Assembly: GCA_018907035.1 (NCBI GenBank)
Contig: JACCIC010000168.1
Coordinates: 921,501 to 985,500 of the forward strand
Origin: Sycobia sp. Sy_11
Lineage: Eukaryota > Arthropoda > Insecta > Hymenoptera > Epichrysomallidae
Length of the DNA stretch: 64,000 nt
Reading direction: 5' to 3'
Below, in pieces: positions 38,156 to 50,826 of this stretch (its first letter is position 1; the number at the start of each line of letters is the position of its first letter). The translations under genes were made by a program, and so were the position numbers. Under the pieces are notes generated by a model, which searched no databases, was not told the origin of the DNA, and was given only the letters and a program-made list of their open reading frames with translations.

Positions 38156-41100
38156 ATGAAGAATATTGTCATTTTCACCTATTGTGTTGCAATATGTCTT
38201 TTGTTCGTTCCATTCAGAACTGAAGCACAGGTTAGTGTAATTTAGAGAATTTGTGCTCTTTTATTGTTAATTTGGCACATTTCCATTTATCTTTATTAGC
38301 TTTATTTCATTCATATAACAAAATTTATACATAGTTTGTAACGTCATATATTAAGTTAATATTATTTATTAGAAGTCAAAACAAAGATCAGTGATTTACA
38401 TACAAAAAACAGTGATTACATAAAATGAATATAATAATAAAGAAATTTCAAAAGCCATTGAACACATTTTTTTAAGCAATTCTTATCTTATACCACACAA
38501 AAATATCTTTCTTCCTATTAAAATAAAATTTATTGTACTTATTAAGAACGTTTTGTAATTACTACTAAATACTAATTATATTATATTTGATTCACGCTAG
38601 ATATTACAAGATTAATTTTGATATTTTATAGTGACAATGTTTTTCCACCAGGGTTTGCCGATAACATCAAACTTTTTAATGAAAGAAATAAATAAACATT
38701 AAAATTAAAAAATTATATATTCAACTTCAAACAAGCAATAATTCAATAATATTTCTGACAATATTATAGAAAACTATTTGTTCAAATTTGAAAATTTAAT
38801 TTTTAAAAATGTTTCAGTTTTTGCACCTTTTGATTAGAAATAAAGCAATAAACTGACTCCAAAGTATAAAAATATTTTAATTAATATTTCAAGACATTTC
38901 CTGGATTATTATAATACATTTTATTAATTAAGAAATATCATAATGCAAGATAGTAATGGCAGTTTCGTGTACTTAATCTACGCGCCATAAAGCATAATTA
39001 TTAACGATAGAATATTATTCATGAGGCGAAAGTATACAAAAAAATTTAAGTCATAATGCGAACCATTAGTTTTGATAGTTTTAGCAGAACACGTTTTCAA
39101 TGACAAAGAAAGCGTACGTTGTTATCGAATCCACTATTATAAAAAAGAAATGGAACAATAGTAGAATTTGTTTTCACCCGTCGATCCTTACCATGGCTGA
39201 CTCAACACTCCGAGGTAAACTTATAGGATTATAGAGTCTCCAAATATTTTACGGTCGAAGTATACACTTCAGCTATGACTGATCTCCTCACCAAAGAAGC
39301 CCTCTTAATAATCTTATACGTCATTCTTGCTAATTCAAGTCCCCAGCTTCTGACAATGGCTTCTGATGCGGCCCTTTTGCAGAGTTATAGAACTGTTGTG
39401 ATCTTCTATGTACACGTCTCTGTCAAGATTATGACTTTGGTCGTGCTCGAATTTACTGGGAACACTTTTTAATTACACCAGCTTCCTACCGCTTTCAGCG
39501 CTTGTTGTCGAGTGTGTCCTTCAAAGTTACCAAATGCGGTCCACGCATTATGACCAAAAATACCATTTGCGTAGCCTATTACCCGGGGATGATATCATAG
39601 ACCGTCACCGAGTATTAAACGATAGACCCAGATTTAAGCTAAACCTGCCTAGACCATAAAAAGACCTTCGGTCAAGGGCCTCTAAACCACGTCTCCTATG
39701 CTAGTCAGGATTAAACGCCAGCATGACATTTTGCATTGGAAGTTATAGCCCTCCAAATGGGGAAGGATTCGTCATTTGCATGGATTAGATCCAGTTCTAT
39801 CTGTTTCAACGCTGCCTACCAAGGGTTACAATTGGTCATTCTTTCGATTTGCCAGACCATCGCCCTCCGATCATTGGCCATAATAACGAAAGCTCAATCT
39901 CTATAGAATAAGGCGTGAAGGCAGTTAGTCCTGACCGAATGTTAGCCCATCCTGATTAAGCCACTCAGAAGTCAGAATGTTCTTGCGTTTAGTATTAATC
40001 ATTGTTACATTGCAAGCTATATATACGATGATAGAATAATCTTTTTCTGTACTTTTGTCTTAAAATCATATAAAATTAACCCGAAATAGAATTTTCACAC
40101 TATAGAGAAATTGATTTACGACGTTTAAAAATTACCTTTTTAGTATCCCAATAGCCCTTCTAACACAAAATGGCGTCAGCTCCAAACTGGTGTGGCAGCA
40201 GCAAAATCATCCGTAATCCGACATTGTTCCGCTGCAATAGACTATTTGAAATCAGAGGAGCCAATCATACCAAAGATGGGTAATTGTAGTAAGTGAGAAT
40301 TTAAGTAAATTTGTACAATATTCTATGTAAAATATCTATATATTATTGCTATGAAGTTGAGATCATTTGAAGGTAAAATAAGGTCTGGAATGGTCGATAT
40401 AATAAACGTAAATACGGACTCCTAAGCTTCAGTAATAATCAATATGAAAAAGGAATATAGTTTAGTATATTTACTTTTTTACATTGTATATTTTTAAAAT
40501 TAACAAATATATCTACAACCTTTATTAATAAATTCCTAATTCTTAATTTTGAATAACTGATTGTGATTGTTCTATTATAATTAGCTTGTGGAATTAGGAA
40601 AACCAGCAGAGTACTAAGTGGGCTAAGAGCGAAATTCAGCGAATTCCCATGGCTGGTCAAAATTCTGAGACACAATAGGCAATATTGTGTAGGTTTTGTA
40701 ATTACTGCCAAACACGTGTTATCCGCTGGACATTGCTTCGTGTATGTATAAAGCCTATATATAAATATGTATTTTAAGGAAAAAAAAGAGACAAAACCAC
40801 ATGCTTATTAATGTCAATTTCAAGACCGTTCATTTTATTCGTACAGTATTGCGGAACTAATATAAATTTATCTGAAATGTAATATCAAATTAATTATACT
40901 GAGAGTTGGAATAAAATATAGAGAGTTGGAACTGATTATAGTAAGAATAGGAATGAGTAGGGAGCAAAAATTAGAAAATCATTGCAGCCGCACAGATATT
41001 TTAATTCCAGAGTAACAATCTTTGAAGTTTGTCAGATGGAACTGGATTTTTTTAAGAACATGTTCGATCACCTCGTACAAGTTAAAGTGATTAAATGTTA

Positions 41101-44100
41101 CGGTAAATACCACACGAGTCTGTCTTTGTCATACCGCAATGTCAATTCGTGCGAAAATCATCTATTCTGCACGTTTGTCGCTTAATTCACTACCAAACTA
41201 TATTCGTATATAAATTTTTATTCTAAATGTTCTCATAGGCATCGACAATTATTAAGTTAATTAATTTCTACAATTAATTAATAAATTTCTTGTATATCAT
41301 CGTAGAAAATAATAACTCAGTTACATGTAATATTACAATATGAGGAAACGTAAATGTAAGAAGTTTTAGGGTTTTTTCCGTGTAGCTATTACATGTGTTA
41401 AATAAGTATAAGTATATTTGTCTAACTGCTTTAGTAACGGAAAATTATCATCTGTAAATTAAGAATAAAATTGAATTACGAAATAATTTTAATTCATATG
41501 CAGGAACAGCTACACGTCCCTGAAGATGCTGTTTGCCGATAAAAGGGTACATCCCATTAAGTGTGTAACGATACACAAAAAATGGCGACGCTACAATACT
41601 TACATTAAACACGATCTGGCGATAGTGGAGGTATTGACACCGCTACATTTGGGAAAACAAGTTGTACCGATTTGTTTCCCGGAACGTAAGTATATAACAG
41701 CACCCGAGTGACTCATCTGAAAATAATATGTAAAATAATAATTGTCTTCAATCATGGAATAATATTATTAAATTATAAGAATCTGATTATTACATATTAA
41801 TAACATTATAGACTTTTTGTTGTATTAAACGATATCAAGTATGCTCGATACAAATAGCCACTGGATCAAAATGAAATAGTGAATCCATGGATAGCCATAT
41901 TCCTTTGAATAATTTTATTTTTATCAAAAATAAGATACAACATATAGACTGCTTGAAACTCACCATCGATTGATTTTATATAATAAATTATGAAAAACCC
42001 CGAGCCAATTCGAAAACAGGATTTAATTAAATATTGAAATAGTTGCGTTTTACCACAAAAAAAATTTTGTAATTTATTTTAAGAATAAAATATTTACCTT
42101 ATATTATCTTATAGGAGGCATCGTGAGAACGCATGCCAGAACTTGACTGGCCAAATTTCACCAATCCTCACGCATAAGTTGCTATATTAATTATTTTTTG
42201 TAAAAAATTTGATTTCCAAGATTCGGAGAAAATATAATGGCAAACTAATTTTTTCTGCAGAAGTTAGAATATCATTTCCCGGATAGCTAAGATATAATTT
42301 CAGGAAACGATCGATATTATTTACTGCTATAATTATCTTATAATCATGAATTATGTTAAAATATTGTATAACTTCTAAAACAATTAGAAAAAAGCATAGT
42401 TAGCGAAGAATCGTCAGCGCACGATTCGTAAAAAAATTTTTTCAATTTCAATTTAACATTAACACAAAAAATCATTCGTTTCAGATCTTGACGATTTTAC
42501 CGGTAGTTGGGGATTGGTTGCCGGATGGGGAACTGCGCCAGAAAATCGAAATTCAACCGAAGAGTTGAAAAAAGTCTACTTACCGGTGCTTTCCAAGGAA
42601 GAATGCTCGAAAGCACACTACGTTTATCCAAAAACTGACAAAATATTCTGTGCCGGATTTATGGAAGGCTTTCACGACACATGTGACGTACGTCGTTATA
42701 ATAATCTTTTTTCATGAGGTATTATTGATTGTAGATGTAACTTGAAAATTTTAATTGTAGGGCGATAACGGGGGTCCGCTGATGGTTCGTGGACGAAGGG
42801 GAGAAATCATAGCAGCAGGTAATTAAAGATGTTCGTTATTACCGAACTTTTATTTTTACACATACTTCTGCAATATAAATAGTGTTCAAAACGTATCCTA
42901 AAAATAAAATCATATAATTAATCTACCCGCGGCATTTCAATGAGTACCCGAAATCTTTACGGAGTGTGTTTGTTTTGAATGAATTCGCATCCCCTTGGGA
43001 TTTCTTAACGATTTCCTTTTTCAACGTCTAAGAACTTATCCTTTTTTAATTAGATGTCGTTTAGTCTTAGCTTGAAGTTTCAAGCACTCCTCGTTTAAAA
43101 AACTGCTCTTTAAAGCCAAACCATAATTTAATCTTGAAAATGCGGTAATTGATCATTGTTAATTGTCATCTGTATTATGATGAGCTCTCAAAAGCACAGA
43201 CAGCCTGTCCTAGAATTGACGGTAATTGTTTGAAAAATGATACTACGCAAAAAATTACTCTGACAACGAAGCATAAAGTATAAATAGGTCAATGTATTGA
43301 TATTAGTGTGTATTTTAAAACGAAAAATGGAAAAAATTTATCTTTGTTATGTGGTAAAACATTTATTTATTTGAAAGACTACAGTACAGACAACATAAAA
43401 ACTAAACTAGATTCTATGCTCTAAGTGACTCCGCCAGGTGGTTGAAGAAAATCCATAAAGCGGTATCGGATTACTACCTATTGAAACTAAGCCGGTCGAT
43501 CCGTTAAACATTTAAAAAACTGCGATACATGGCATATTGTCTGAAAATTTAGACTTGAAATAGTTGTATGCAAAAATATCATCGTATGAGGATAATTCAA
43601 TCAAGTGTTTCAAGATGCATCACATAAAAAAAACAGAGCTGTAACGTACTGATTAATATCTGGGACAAAGAAAACCGTCAAAGAAATACTTTAAGACTAT
43701 AAGATCTATCTCATGTAAACTCATTAGGATATTGATTATGCAGCAGGAAAGCATTACCAAAAAGCACAAAATGGAACGAGTAACTCACTCTGCCTCGTTG
43801 TTCCTCCATAAACCTTTTCTTAAAATGGTCCGTTAAGACGCTGAATATTCTGTTTGTGGGATTTTTTGGGAGGGATGCAAGTGCAACAATTTCATTGATT
43901 GTCACGAAACGGGAAAAAAATTGCAATGTTTGAGTGACAAGAGCAAGGTAAAAGAATAGATTCGGCTTTAAAAAATGTGCTGCTTCGGAGGCACAATGGG
44001 CCAGGTCATCAATCCCTGAATTCAATTGCTAAAATTACGATTTAAAGTTTGGATTGCTTCCTCGTGCAAACTATTTGCATCATAGAACCCTCTCGGATTA

Positions 44101-44908
44101 CTTTTCTTTCTTCTAAACGTGAAGAATGGCTCGGTGGTCAAAAAATTTCTAGAATTGAAACAATGAAATCCTCGTAAATAGGATAAAGAGCTTATTTAAC
44201 ATCGCTGAAGAGACTGTAGGGAAATAACAGGAGATTATTTTTTTTGAAATATTAAGTTATAGTTTACTCTAGAATTCTAGTATTATCATTGCTAGACCAG
44301 GTACTTCTGGGAATATTCTCATTTTTAGTTTTCCTTATTTTGAAAAATATAAGCAATATTTGGTTAATCTTTGTCTAACTCATTGAAAATATTGATCAAC
44401 ACAATGAATTCAAATTATGGTTGCAGCACTAATCTAAGTATAATTGTAAATATATTTATTTTGTTCGTACCAAACCTCAATACATCTCACTTTCTATATT
44501 CAAATATTAAAAAGCAATATAATATAAATTTGTGTTTTTCTATGTTACTGTTTCATTTTAGTTTAGTATTTTGGTATCGCTGAGTAGATTTAGTAAAATA
44601 AATTCCAATAGACAAAATAATATATACACATTCATTTATAATTTAATACAATTTTGTACATTGAAAAGCAATAATTCAATTTTCTAAATAAGAAAAATAT
44701 GTATTTTCAAATATAAGAATAACATGAAATTTAATCTGTTTCCACTTTTACATATCATCTAATTTCAATTCGATCTCTTACAGGTGTGATCTCCTTTGAT
44801 AAAGGCTGTGGTAGGCCTAATCACCCAAGCATGAGCATGAAAGTCAGCAACTATCTAAACTGGATATACCAAACTATCGGCGATGAGCCCGTATGCTCGC
44901 CGCCTTAG
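38156..44908 (+). CDS. Serine protease homologue D, catalytic Ser replaced by Asn (seven exons)
   Basis: Exons 38156-38230, 40144-40288, 40585-40741, 41504-41685, 42485-42687, 42761-42818, 44784-44908; all borders and phases fit; 314 residues. Exon 1 is a signal peptide (MKNIVIFTYCVAICLLFVPF). Exon 2 is a short N-terminal extension with few Cys and no complete clip domain. A basic activation site KTSR precedes VLSGLRAKFSEFPWLV at residue 83. His123 (SAGHCF) and Asp163 (HDLAIVEV) are kept. The active-site loop is GDNGGPL with Asn257 in place of Ser195, so it should be catalytically dead. Position 189 is Asp (HDTCD), showing trypsin-like ancestry. The C-terminal helix is present (NYLNWIYQTI). 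Such homologues act as cofactors in phenoloxidase/Toll cascades; that role is inferred here. Introns 1 and 6 each contain an unassigned GC-richer stretch. Confidence 0.9.
39180..39990. other. GC-richer foreign-looking block in intron 1 of gene D
   Basis: About 800 bases differ sharply in composition from the AT-rich intron. A plus-strand frame at 39275-39472 reads MTDLLTKEALLIILYVILAN. Other parts have many stops in every frame. It resembles an old mobile-element or gene relic; I cannot name the family and saw no terminal repeats. Confidence 0.3.
43711..44025 (-). CDS. Hypothetical frame, 104 codons, in intron 6 of gene D
   Basis: The minus-strand frame begins MNSGIDDLAHCASEAAHFLK and continues with a hydrophobic stretch (PNLFFYLALVTQTLQFF) and VTINEIVALASLPKNP. 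It lies in a block (about 43400-44180) that is slightly richer in GC than its flanks. It may be a fragment of a decayed gene or element. No family is recognised. Confidence 0.2.
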   Translation of the reverse strand: MNSGIDDLAHCASEAAHFLKPNLFFYLALVTQTLQFFSRFVTINEIVALASLPKNPTNRIFSVLTDHFKKRFMEEQRGRVSYSFHFVLFGNAFLLHNQYPNEFT

Positions 44909-44944
44909 CAAATATGTTATCATATTTATATTAATTATAATTTA

Positions 44945-44950
44945 AATAAA
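44945..44950 (+). terminator. Poly(A) signal of gene D
   Basis: AATAAA lies 36 bases past the stop of gene D, followed by an A-rich stretch. It is well placed. Confidence 0.5.
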
Positions 44951-46110
44951 ACAACAAAAAATTAGCGCTTATAATATCATTGATGATTCGGTGTTTTACT
45001 TATTTAGAATTTTTGAACTTACAACTATTAAATATTCAATAATTTCAATAATACTCAAGAATTCCATTAAGGAGCAACATAATGGGGACGCGTATTAAAT
45101 TTATTGATAAATGAATAAAGACGTATTTCTGCAGGCGAAGAAAATTTGATTTATTTAATTGACAGAAAAATAGATTTAAAAAATTGTGGACATTTTGAGA
45201 AAATTAACTGTAATTTCGAAAATTTTATAATTTTACGAGATTTTTTAAAGATCAGTATTTGAAATTTGATCTTATTAATCAAAAGGTTGACGTTATATGA
45301 AGGTAATTTTTACGATTTATTACAACGCAAGGCTGAATAAGTAAAATTACACTAATATGCCATAAAAGATATTCCACACTTTATTGTGAGGAAAAAGACA
45401 ATCTGGATATTTTCGTAAGTATAACTAAAAAAAATTTACGTACTCATTGTTAGGGAACTAATTATAATTTATTAGCTGCCAAGTCAGATTGTTAAAAAAT
45501 AATAGAAAGTGCAGGAGTCGATAATTACGTTACATCTCTAATATATATATATATATTGCAAGAAAAGAAACTGAGAGTATACGCAATAAAAGTAGAAATT
45601 CAAAATATTACTTATTATTAATTTATATTATTAATTATATTATTAATAAAATGGCTCTAGTTCTACTTATGACGAGTTACAGCTAATGCATTTTTTGACT
45701 TTATTTTTCTATATATAGTTCTGCTAGAACAATGAACTGCCGTGTATTATGTGTGCCTCCAATCCTGATTGCAGACGATACTCGCCGAATAATTGGGGAG
45801 GCTGTTGCTCCCCGAAAATAATTGGTTAACAGAGGCGACAGACGAACGAGCAATAATATATTATATAATCTGTATGTAGGAGCCAAGGAGGCGTTCGTAG
45901 CTGATGATGGTCGCGCAACCAATTTTCCCAGGAATACTTCAATGGACTGATTACGAAAAATCGTGGGTGTCGTGTAATTTATGACTGTTGTAGGAATACC
46001 CTACGATGCCAAGTCTGCCAACAGAGGGCAGATTGGACACTTAGTTAACCCGTGACCGACCACGTAGGCCTCCGCTTAATATATAAACCCTTCACCCGGT
46101 TCATATGACC

Positions 46111-46193
46111 GCGTCTAAGGCAGGGGTTACCGACAACGCCTTACTGATGAGATGAGTCCAGTCGGTACCCCCCCCCCCTCCGGAACGAAACGC
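46111..46193 (+). ncRNA. Hammerhead-ribozyme-like motif (open stem III)
   Basis: All core elements occur in order: GCGT, then C as the cleavage-site base (46115), then TAAGGC pairing perfectly with GCCTTA (46138-46143) as stem I around a 16-base loop. Next come CTGATGA (46144-46150), a stem II region, GAAA (46187-46190), and CGC pairing with GCG (46111-46113) as stem III. Stem II can form from GTCC (46156-46159) with GGAAC (46182-46186). The unusual feature is a 5-base repeat of GATGA at 46151-46155, directly after the core, which could weaken activity. Self-cleavage would fall between 46115 and 46116. Confidence 0.55.
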
Positions 46194-46412
46194 ACACCAC
46201 GAGCCATTGCACGATATATAGGTGTATATACATATACGGCAATACAAAAACCCATGTGATACACCCTATACTGTGATATACGCAAGATTCGGGGTCTATA
46301 TTTCTTGCGCGTGAGTCTGGGCGGTCCTGTGCCTCGCGTGGTCAATAGTTCAATATACAGGGAAGGACTGCTTATGCATTTCAGAGCTATGTTATTTCTA
46401 CCGAGCCATCGA

Positions 46413-46473
46413 AAATAATAATAATAATAAAAATAACAATAATAAGAATAATAATAATAAGAATAAGAATAAT
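46413..46473. repeat. AAT-type simple repeat
   Basis: Interrupted (AAT)n with AAG and AAC variants. It is adjacent to the GC-richer block and may be its 3' tail. Confidence 0.8.
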
Positions 46474-46779
46474 GATAACGAAGCTTCAGCTTACATGAAA
46501 TCATTCATTATAAAGCATGAGGAATAGTGAATTCTATGACCGTTTTTTTTATATCCATATTTTTTGTTAATAAGGAAGTTCAATTTTATTATTAATAAAT
46601 AAAAACTTTTTGCACCCGTTTTGTCCGTTTAAGGACGTTCTTCTACACCACAGTCATAATCGAGTACTAAAATGCTTGCTTCGAAAATCTACATATAATT
46701 ATTTTTTAATTGACCATAAACTTAATGACAATTGACGCGAGGCTTTTAAAAATTGTTTATTTAAAAAATGGGTTGTTAA

Positions 46780-47440
46780 AAACTGCATGAGATCAACGTG
46801 CTTCAAGGTGCACGCGCTTACGTCGACGGCGCGTTCACCAGGGCTATTTTCGTCTGTTTTCGCCGTCGGTTGAAAGATGCATCGTGCTTTTTTTTTTCTT
46901 TTTTTTTTCTTTATGTTTCGGGCCACCAGAATAATTATGTATTTCTTTTCACCGAAATAAAAAAAAAAATACTCTACCCGATAGTTTTATACTTTAGCTC
47001 CTCGTTTCTTCGTACTGCCGAATTAATAGCACCGGTCATCCGCCTGTCACCGGTGTGCCCTCGCGCTAACCCCCCCCCCCACCCGTAAGACGTTGGTACA
47101 AGACTTGAACGACGCTCGCAAAAATCTAATCCTCGTTTATTTTTATCCGAAAAATCTTTATCGGAAAATTTCGCGCGTGCACTGGCAAAGGCGTCGACGG
47201 ACAGGCGGTCAAGCTTGCGTCAATCGCGTAACGTTCGCCGACGATCATATGAAACGAATAGTAGTCCTCGGAAGAAAAAAAAATCCAAACGTTTTGAATT
47301 CGTCACATTTTTGCGTTATCGTTATAATATTGTGCGCGAACTGGGCGCGAAAACGACTGTCAGAGCGTTGGCTTAGCGGGCACGGGCAAAATACGTCGCC
47401 GGTGACAAGAGGCATATATACAGACGCGATGAGGTGAAAT
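46780..47440 (+). promoter_or_regulatory. CpG-richer stretch, possible promoter
   Basis: Many CpG dinucleotides stand out from the AT-rich flanks, with a C11 run near 47069 and a TATA-like CATATATACAG near 47412 at the downstream edge. No coding exon is recognised after it. It could be a promoter or non-coding first exon for the gene at 53625 or for an unseen RNA. Confidence 0.22.
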
Positions 47441-49925
47441 ACATATAGTGTTCACGTATACATTATAGATGTTTTTAAAATTTAAGCAGTCAATCGTTAT
47501 AATCTTTATCGTTGCGCCCGACAGTATTGTTTGAGAAAAATAACTCGACGTTTATAAATATGCATAAATGTGTATATATTATGCTACTGCCGATGGGGAA
47601 CAAAGTGCTCCCAGTTTATGTCGCAGAAATGCCGGAGGTATGTAGTGAAGTCGTCACGCGTCGCCTTTTATCTTTGAATGAATCCATCCAGAAAAATATG
47701 TATCAAGGCCGTTTACCGGAGATAATATAACTAATAGCCAAGAAGATGCGTGTATAATATAGAGAAATTGTCACAAAAATATATATATATATAAGAAAAA
47801 GTTGGTAAAGATATCCTGGATGAAATGCGAAGAGCCCTTCGTCCAAGAATCATTCCTTAATATGAACTTGGCATTTGCTCAAATTATGACAGAGCATATG
47901 ACGAGATTCTTTTCTATTCTTGAGTTACTTGAGATCTTTCGTTTTTGCCTAATCATTGTAATATGCCTTTTTCTATGGTCTTTTCTGGTGTAAGTCAATT
48001 AGTGCAAAAGCTTGAAATTTTAAGAGGACATGCTTGTTTCAATATTCTCTTTCGACATCTTCAGTAAAACCAATGGAAAAAATAACAAGATCCGAGCAAT
48101 TCTTCGATAACTTTATGAAATAAAAAAAAAATTTCTTCGATTAATTAATGGTAGATTGTTTAAGATCTAAATTCGATATTAGATTTTTTTTGTATTGAAA
48201 CAACGCATAAGATTGCCTGCGATAGTTAAATATAAATTCTAGTAATTCAGCATTTTTGTCAATTTTTTTGTTTTGTTTACATTTGTTTGTGAACATTACA
48301 GTCCCACTTTTACAGCTATTACATTTGACGAAAATTTTCAAATTTATTAGATGGAAAGGAAAACAACTTAAGGAATAAAATAATGCAATGAATAAATGAT
48401 GGCTTTAATATTATATTATCTTCATTTGGTATGTGCAATTATAAGAAAATACAGATAAAATAATGGAATAATGATGATAATCAGGTCGGTTCTTTTGGAA
48501 TCTGGAACTTTATTTCGTGTTTTTTTTTTTTTTTTTTTTTGTTTTTGAATGTTATCTAAGACGTTTGATTTTTTGTCTGAGTATGAATAGGATCTACATT
48601 ATACTTTTTATCGGACTAATTGAAAACTCGCATTTCCAGAATATTTATAAAATTTCGTCTAATTGTTTGAATTAAAATTCCAGCTCTATTATGTAAAACG
48701 ACTCTATTACGATGTTTACAATAACGAGTTTTAGATCGGCCATTTACACCCGACGCTTATAGATGGCAAATACAATAACGACGTAAATTTTACAACAGGA
48801 TGTCACCGAATATACCGTGCGACCGTTCGCGCCCGGCGGCTCGGCAATAGGCAAAGGGTAAAATGTCGCGTGAACAATGGGATTGGGCGTATTTTGCAAA
48901 ATTGCAAACGATTTGCGGCTCGTAAGCGTACGTATTGGACCTTGTCCAAAATTTCTAGCAATTTTTTCGAACGTTTATTTGTACATTCCGCTTTATTTGT
49001 ACATTGCATTTTTCTTATACTTTGTATTTTTAGCGATTTCGTCGGATCATTTTTATACACTTGGAAAAAGAAACCACAGCGTATGAACAACTGCAAAGGT
49101 TCAGAATGTACGTCAGGAGGTTTAAATTGAAAAACCTGAGCGTTCCTTTTCAAAAATGTTTGAGAATAGAAAAACTGCTCAATGCCAATATCTCTCAGCG
49201 CCCATATACAATGATATTAAAATCAAATATTCCTATACTTTTTCTTATTTAATTCTTACATTTTACACGCGAGAATCTGAAATTTAGATATTGGCATGAT
49301 GAATTTACTGAAATTCAATGAAAGACCACTGGAATCTAAGAGAAAAATCATTTCCTATTAATGAGTTCAGGGATTGACATTGGAATAATATATATATATA
49401 CATAGTAATTTTAAAAAATGCTTCAAAATCAACTTCCGTATTATAATTATACTAATATTAATGAATTAATAATAAACTGCGATATTGAATTCCATTTTAA
49501 TTATGTCGTTCGTTATAAATCATATGCTCAACGTAACATTATAAGCAATAATAGATTATTAAAAAGTTATCTATAATCCTAATACTGATATATACATATA
49601 TACATATGTATATATAAATCAATTATATACCATGTTAATAAATTTTAATAATTATTAATGTTCTAGCATACTTGATATTTATACAATTATGCTGAAAGCG
49701 TTGATACTTAAAAAAGAAACCATTTATTTACCACTTTCGTATATAAAATACTAGCGCCAAATTGAAAAATTTCAACGTGCCGAGTCAAAAGTTTACCCGT
49801 CGCCTTTGTAATACTGCAATCTGTTGATAACACATTTTCCTACAACTCTACAGAATCGCGTGATACATAAACTTTTACAATATATATGTATATTTCATAG
49901 AATATCGGTATATTGAGTGTATTTA

Positions 49926-49928
<3 letters not shown>

Positions 49929-49979
<51 letters not shown>

Positions 49980-49983
49980 ATAT
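49929..49983. repeat. (TA)n microsatellite
   Basis: TA run with one phase slip near 49970. Confidence 0.95.
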
Positions 49984-50761
49984 GACGAATTTTTCATTAT
50001 TCAAAAAGGACGGATAAATGAATCGAAGCTTATACGGCGAAGAATAATATACCATTATCATCGCTGTATATGGTAATCAATTTTATTTATAAATGAATCT
50101 TCTCGAAAATACTTTGTGCATAAAGTAGTTCATGGTTTTTAACTTATTGCTCATTAGAATTCCGTTTGTTTTGACGCACAAACGTTTTCGGCTCGTTTTG
50201 TTCAACATTCTATGGGCATAAAATAAATTACAATAGCTATTTTCACGAACGCACATGTATTTATTGTACATGTACGATAAGTATATGCATCTCCGTGCGT
50301 ATACTGTGTGTATTGCTAAGTTGGATCACTTGATTTCTGTATACCGTTTATGCAAGCCATAAATTAAATCTAGCCATTTAACATTTATACATGGGCTCGA
50401 TTATTAGTGACTATCGTACGCTATATATTAGATCTTAAATATATAACAAAAATTCATATAATTGAAGAAATCAAACAATTGTATTAATTGAGAAGAACTG
50501 AATGTTTTGCGATAAAAAAAATTTTACAAAAAATGTTTGAAGAAAAAAAAAACAAATGTACCAAAAATCTTCACAAACTAGAATGAAATGATGGCTCCTA
50601 AGGCTGGAAGAAATATCGCGAAAAAAAATCTTCTAATATACAGTCTATCGACGAAATTGAATTTCATAGGTGGCTTACTTAGTGAAAATACTTGTTAACA
50701 ACTTCATTTAGCACTTGGAATAATTAGATTCATCTGGACCGTGGTTTTAGGAAAAATCAAT

Positions 50762-50765
<4 letters not shown>

Positions 50766-50824
<59 letters not shown>
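50766..50824. repeat. (TA)n microsatellite
   Basis: About 29 uninterrupted TA units. Confidence 0.95.

Positions 50825-50826
<2 letters not shown>

Larger units (their letters stand above)
45715..46475 (+). mobile_element. Possible retroelement carrying a hammerhead motif
   Basis: A block distinctly richer in GC than its flanks ends in an AAT-type simple repeat (46413-46473), as the 3' tails of some short retroposons do. It contains the hammerhead-like fold. There is no reading frame of note. The boundaries are approximate and no target-site duplication was identified, so the element call is an inference. Confidence 0.3.

Noticed and set aside
47093..47437. 114-codon plus-strand frame in the CpG-richer stretch
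   Set aside because: No motif, an unlikely start context, and overlapping frames on the same DNA; composition alone explains it.
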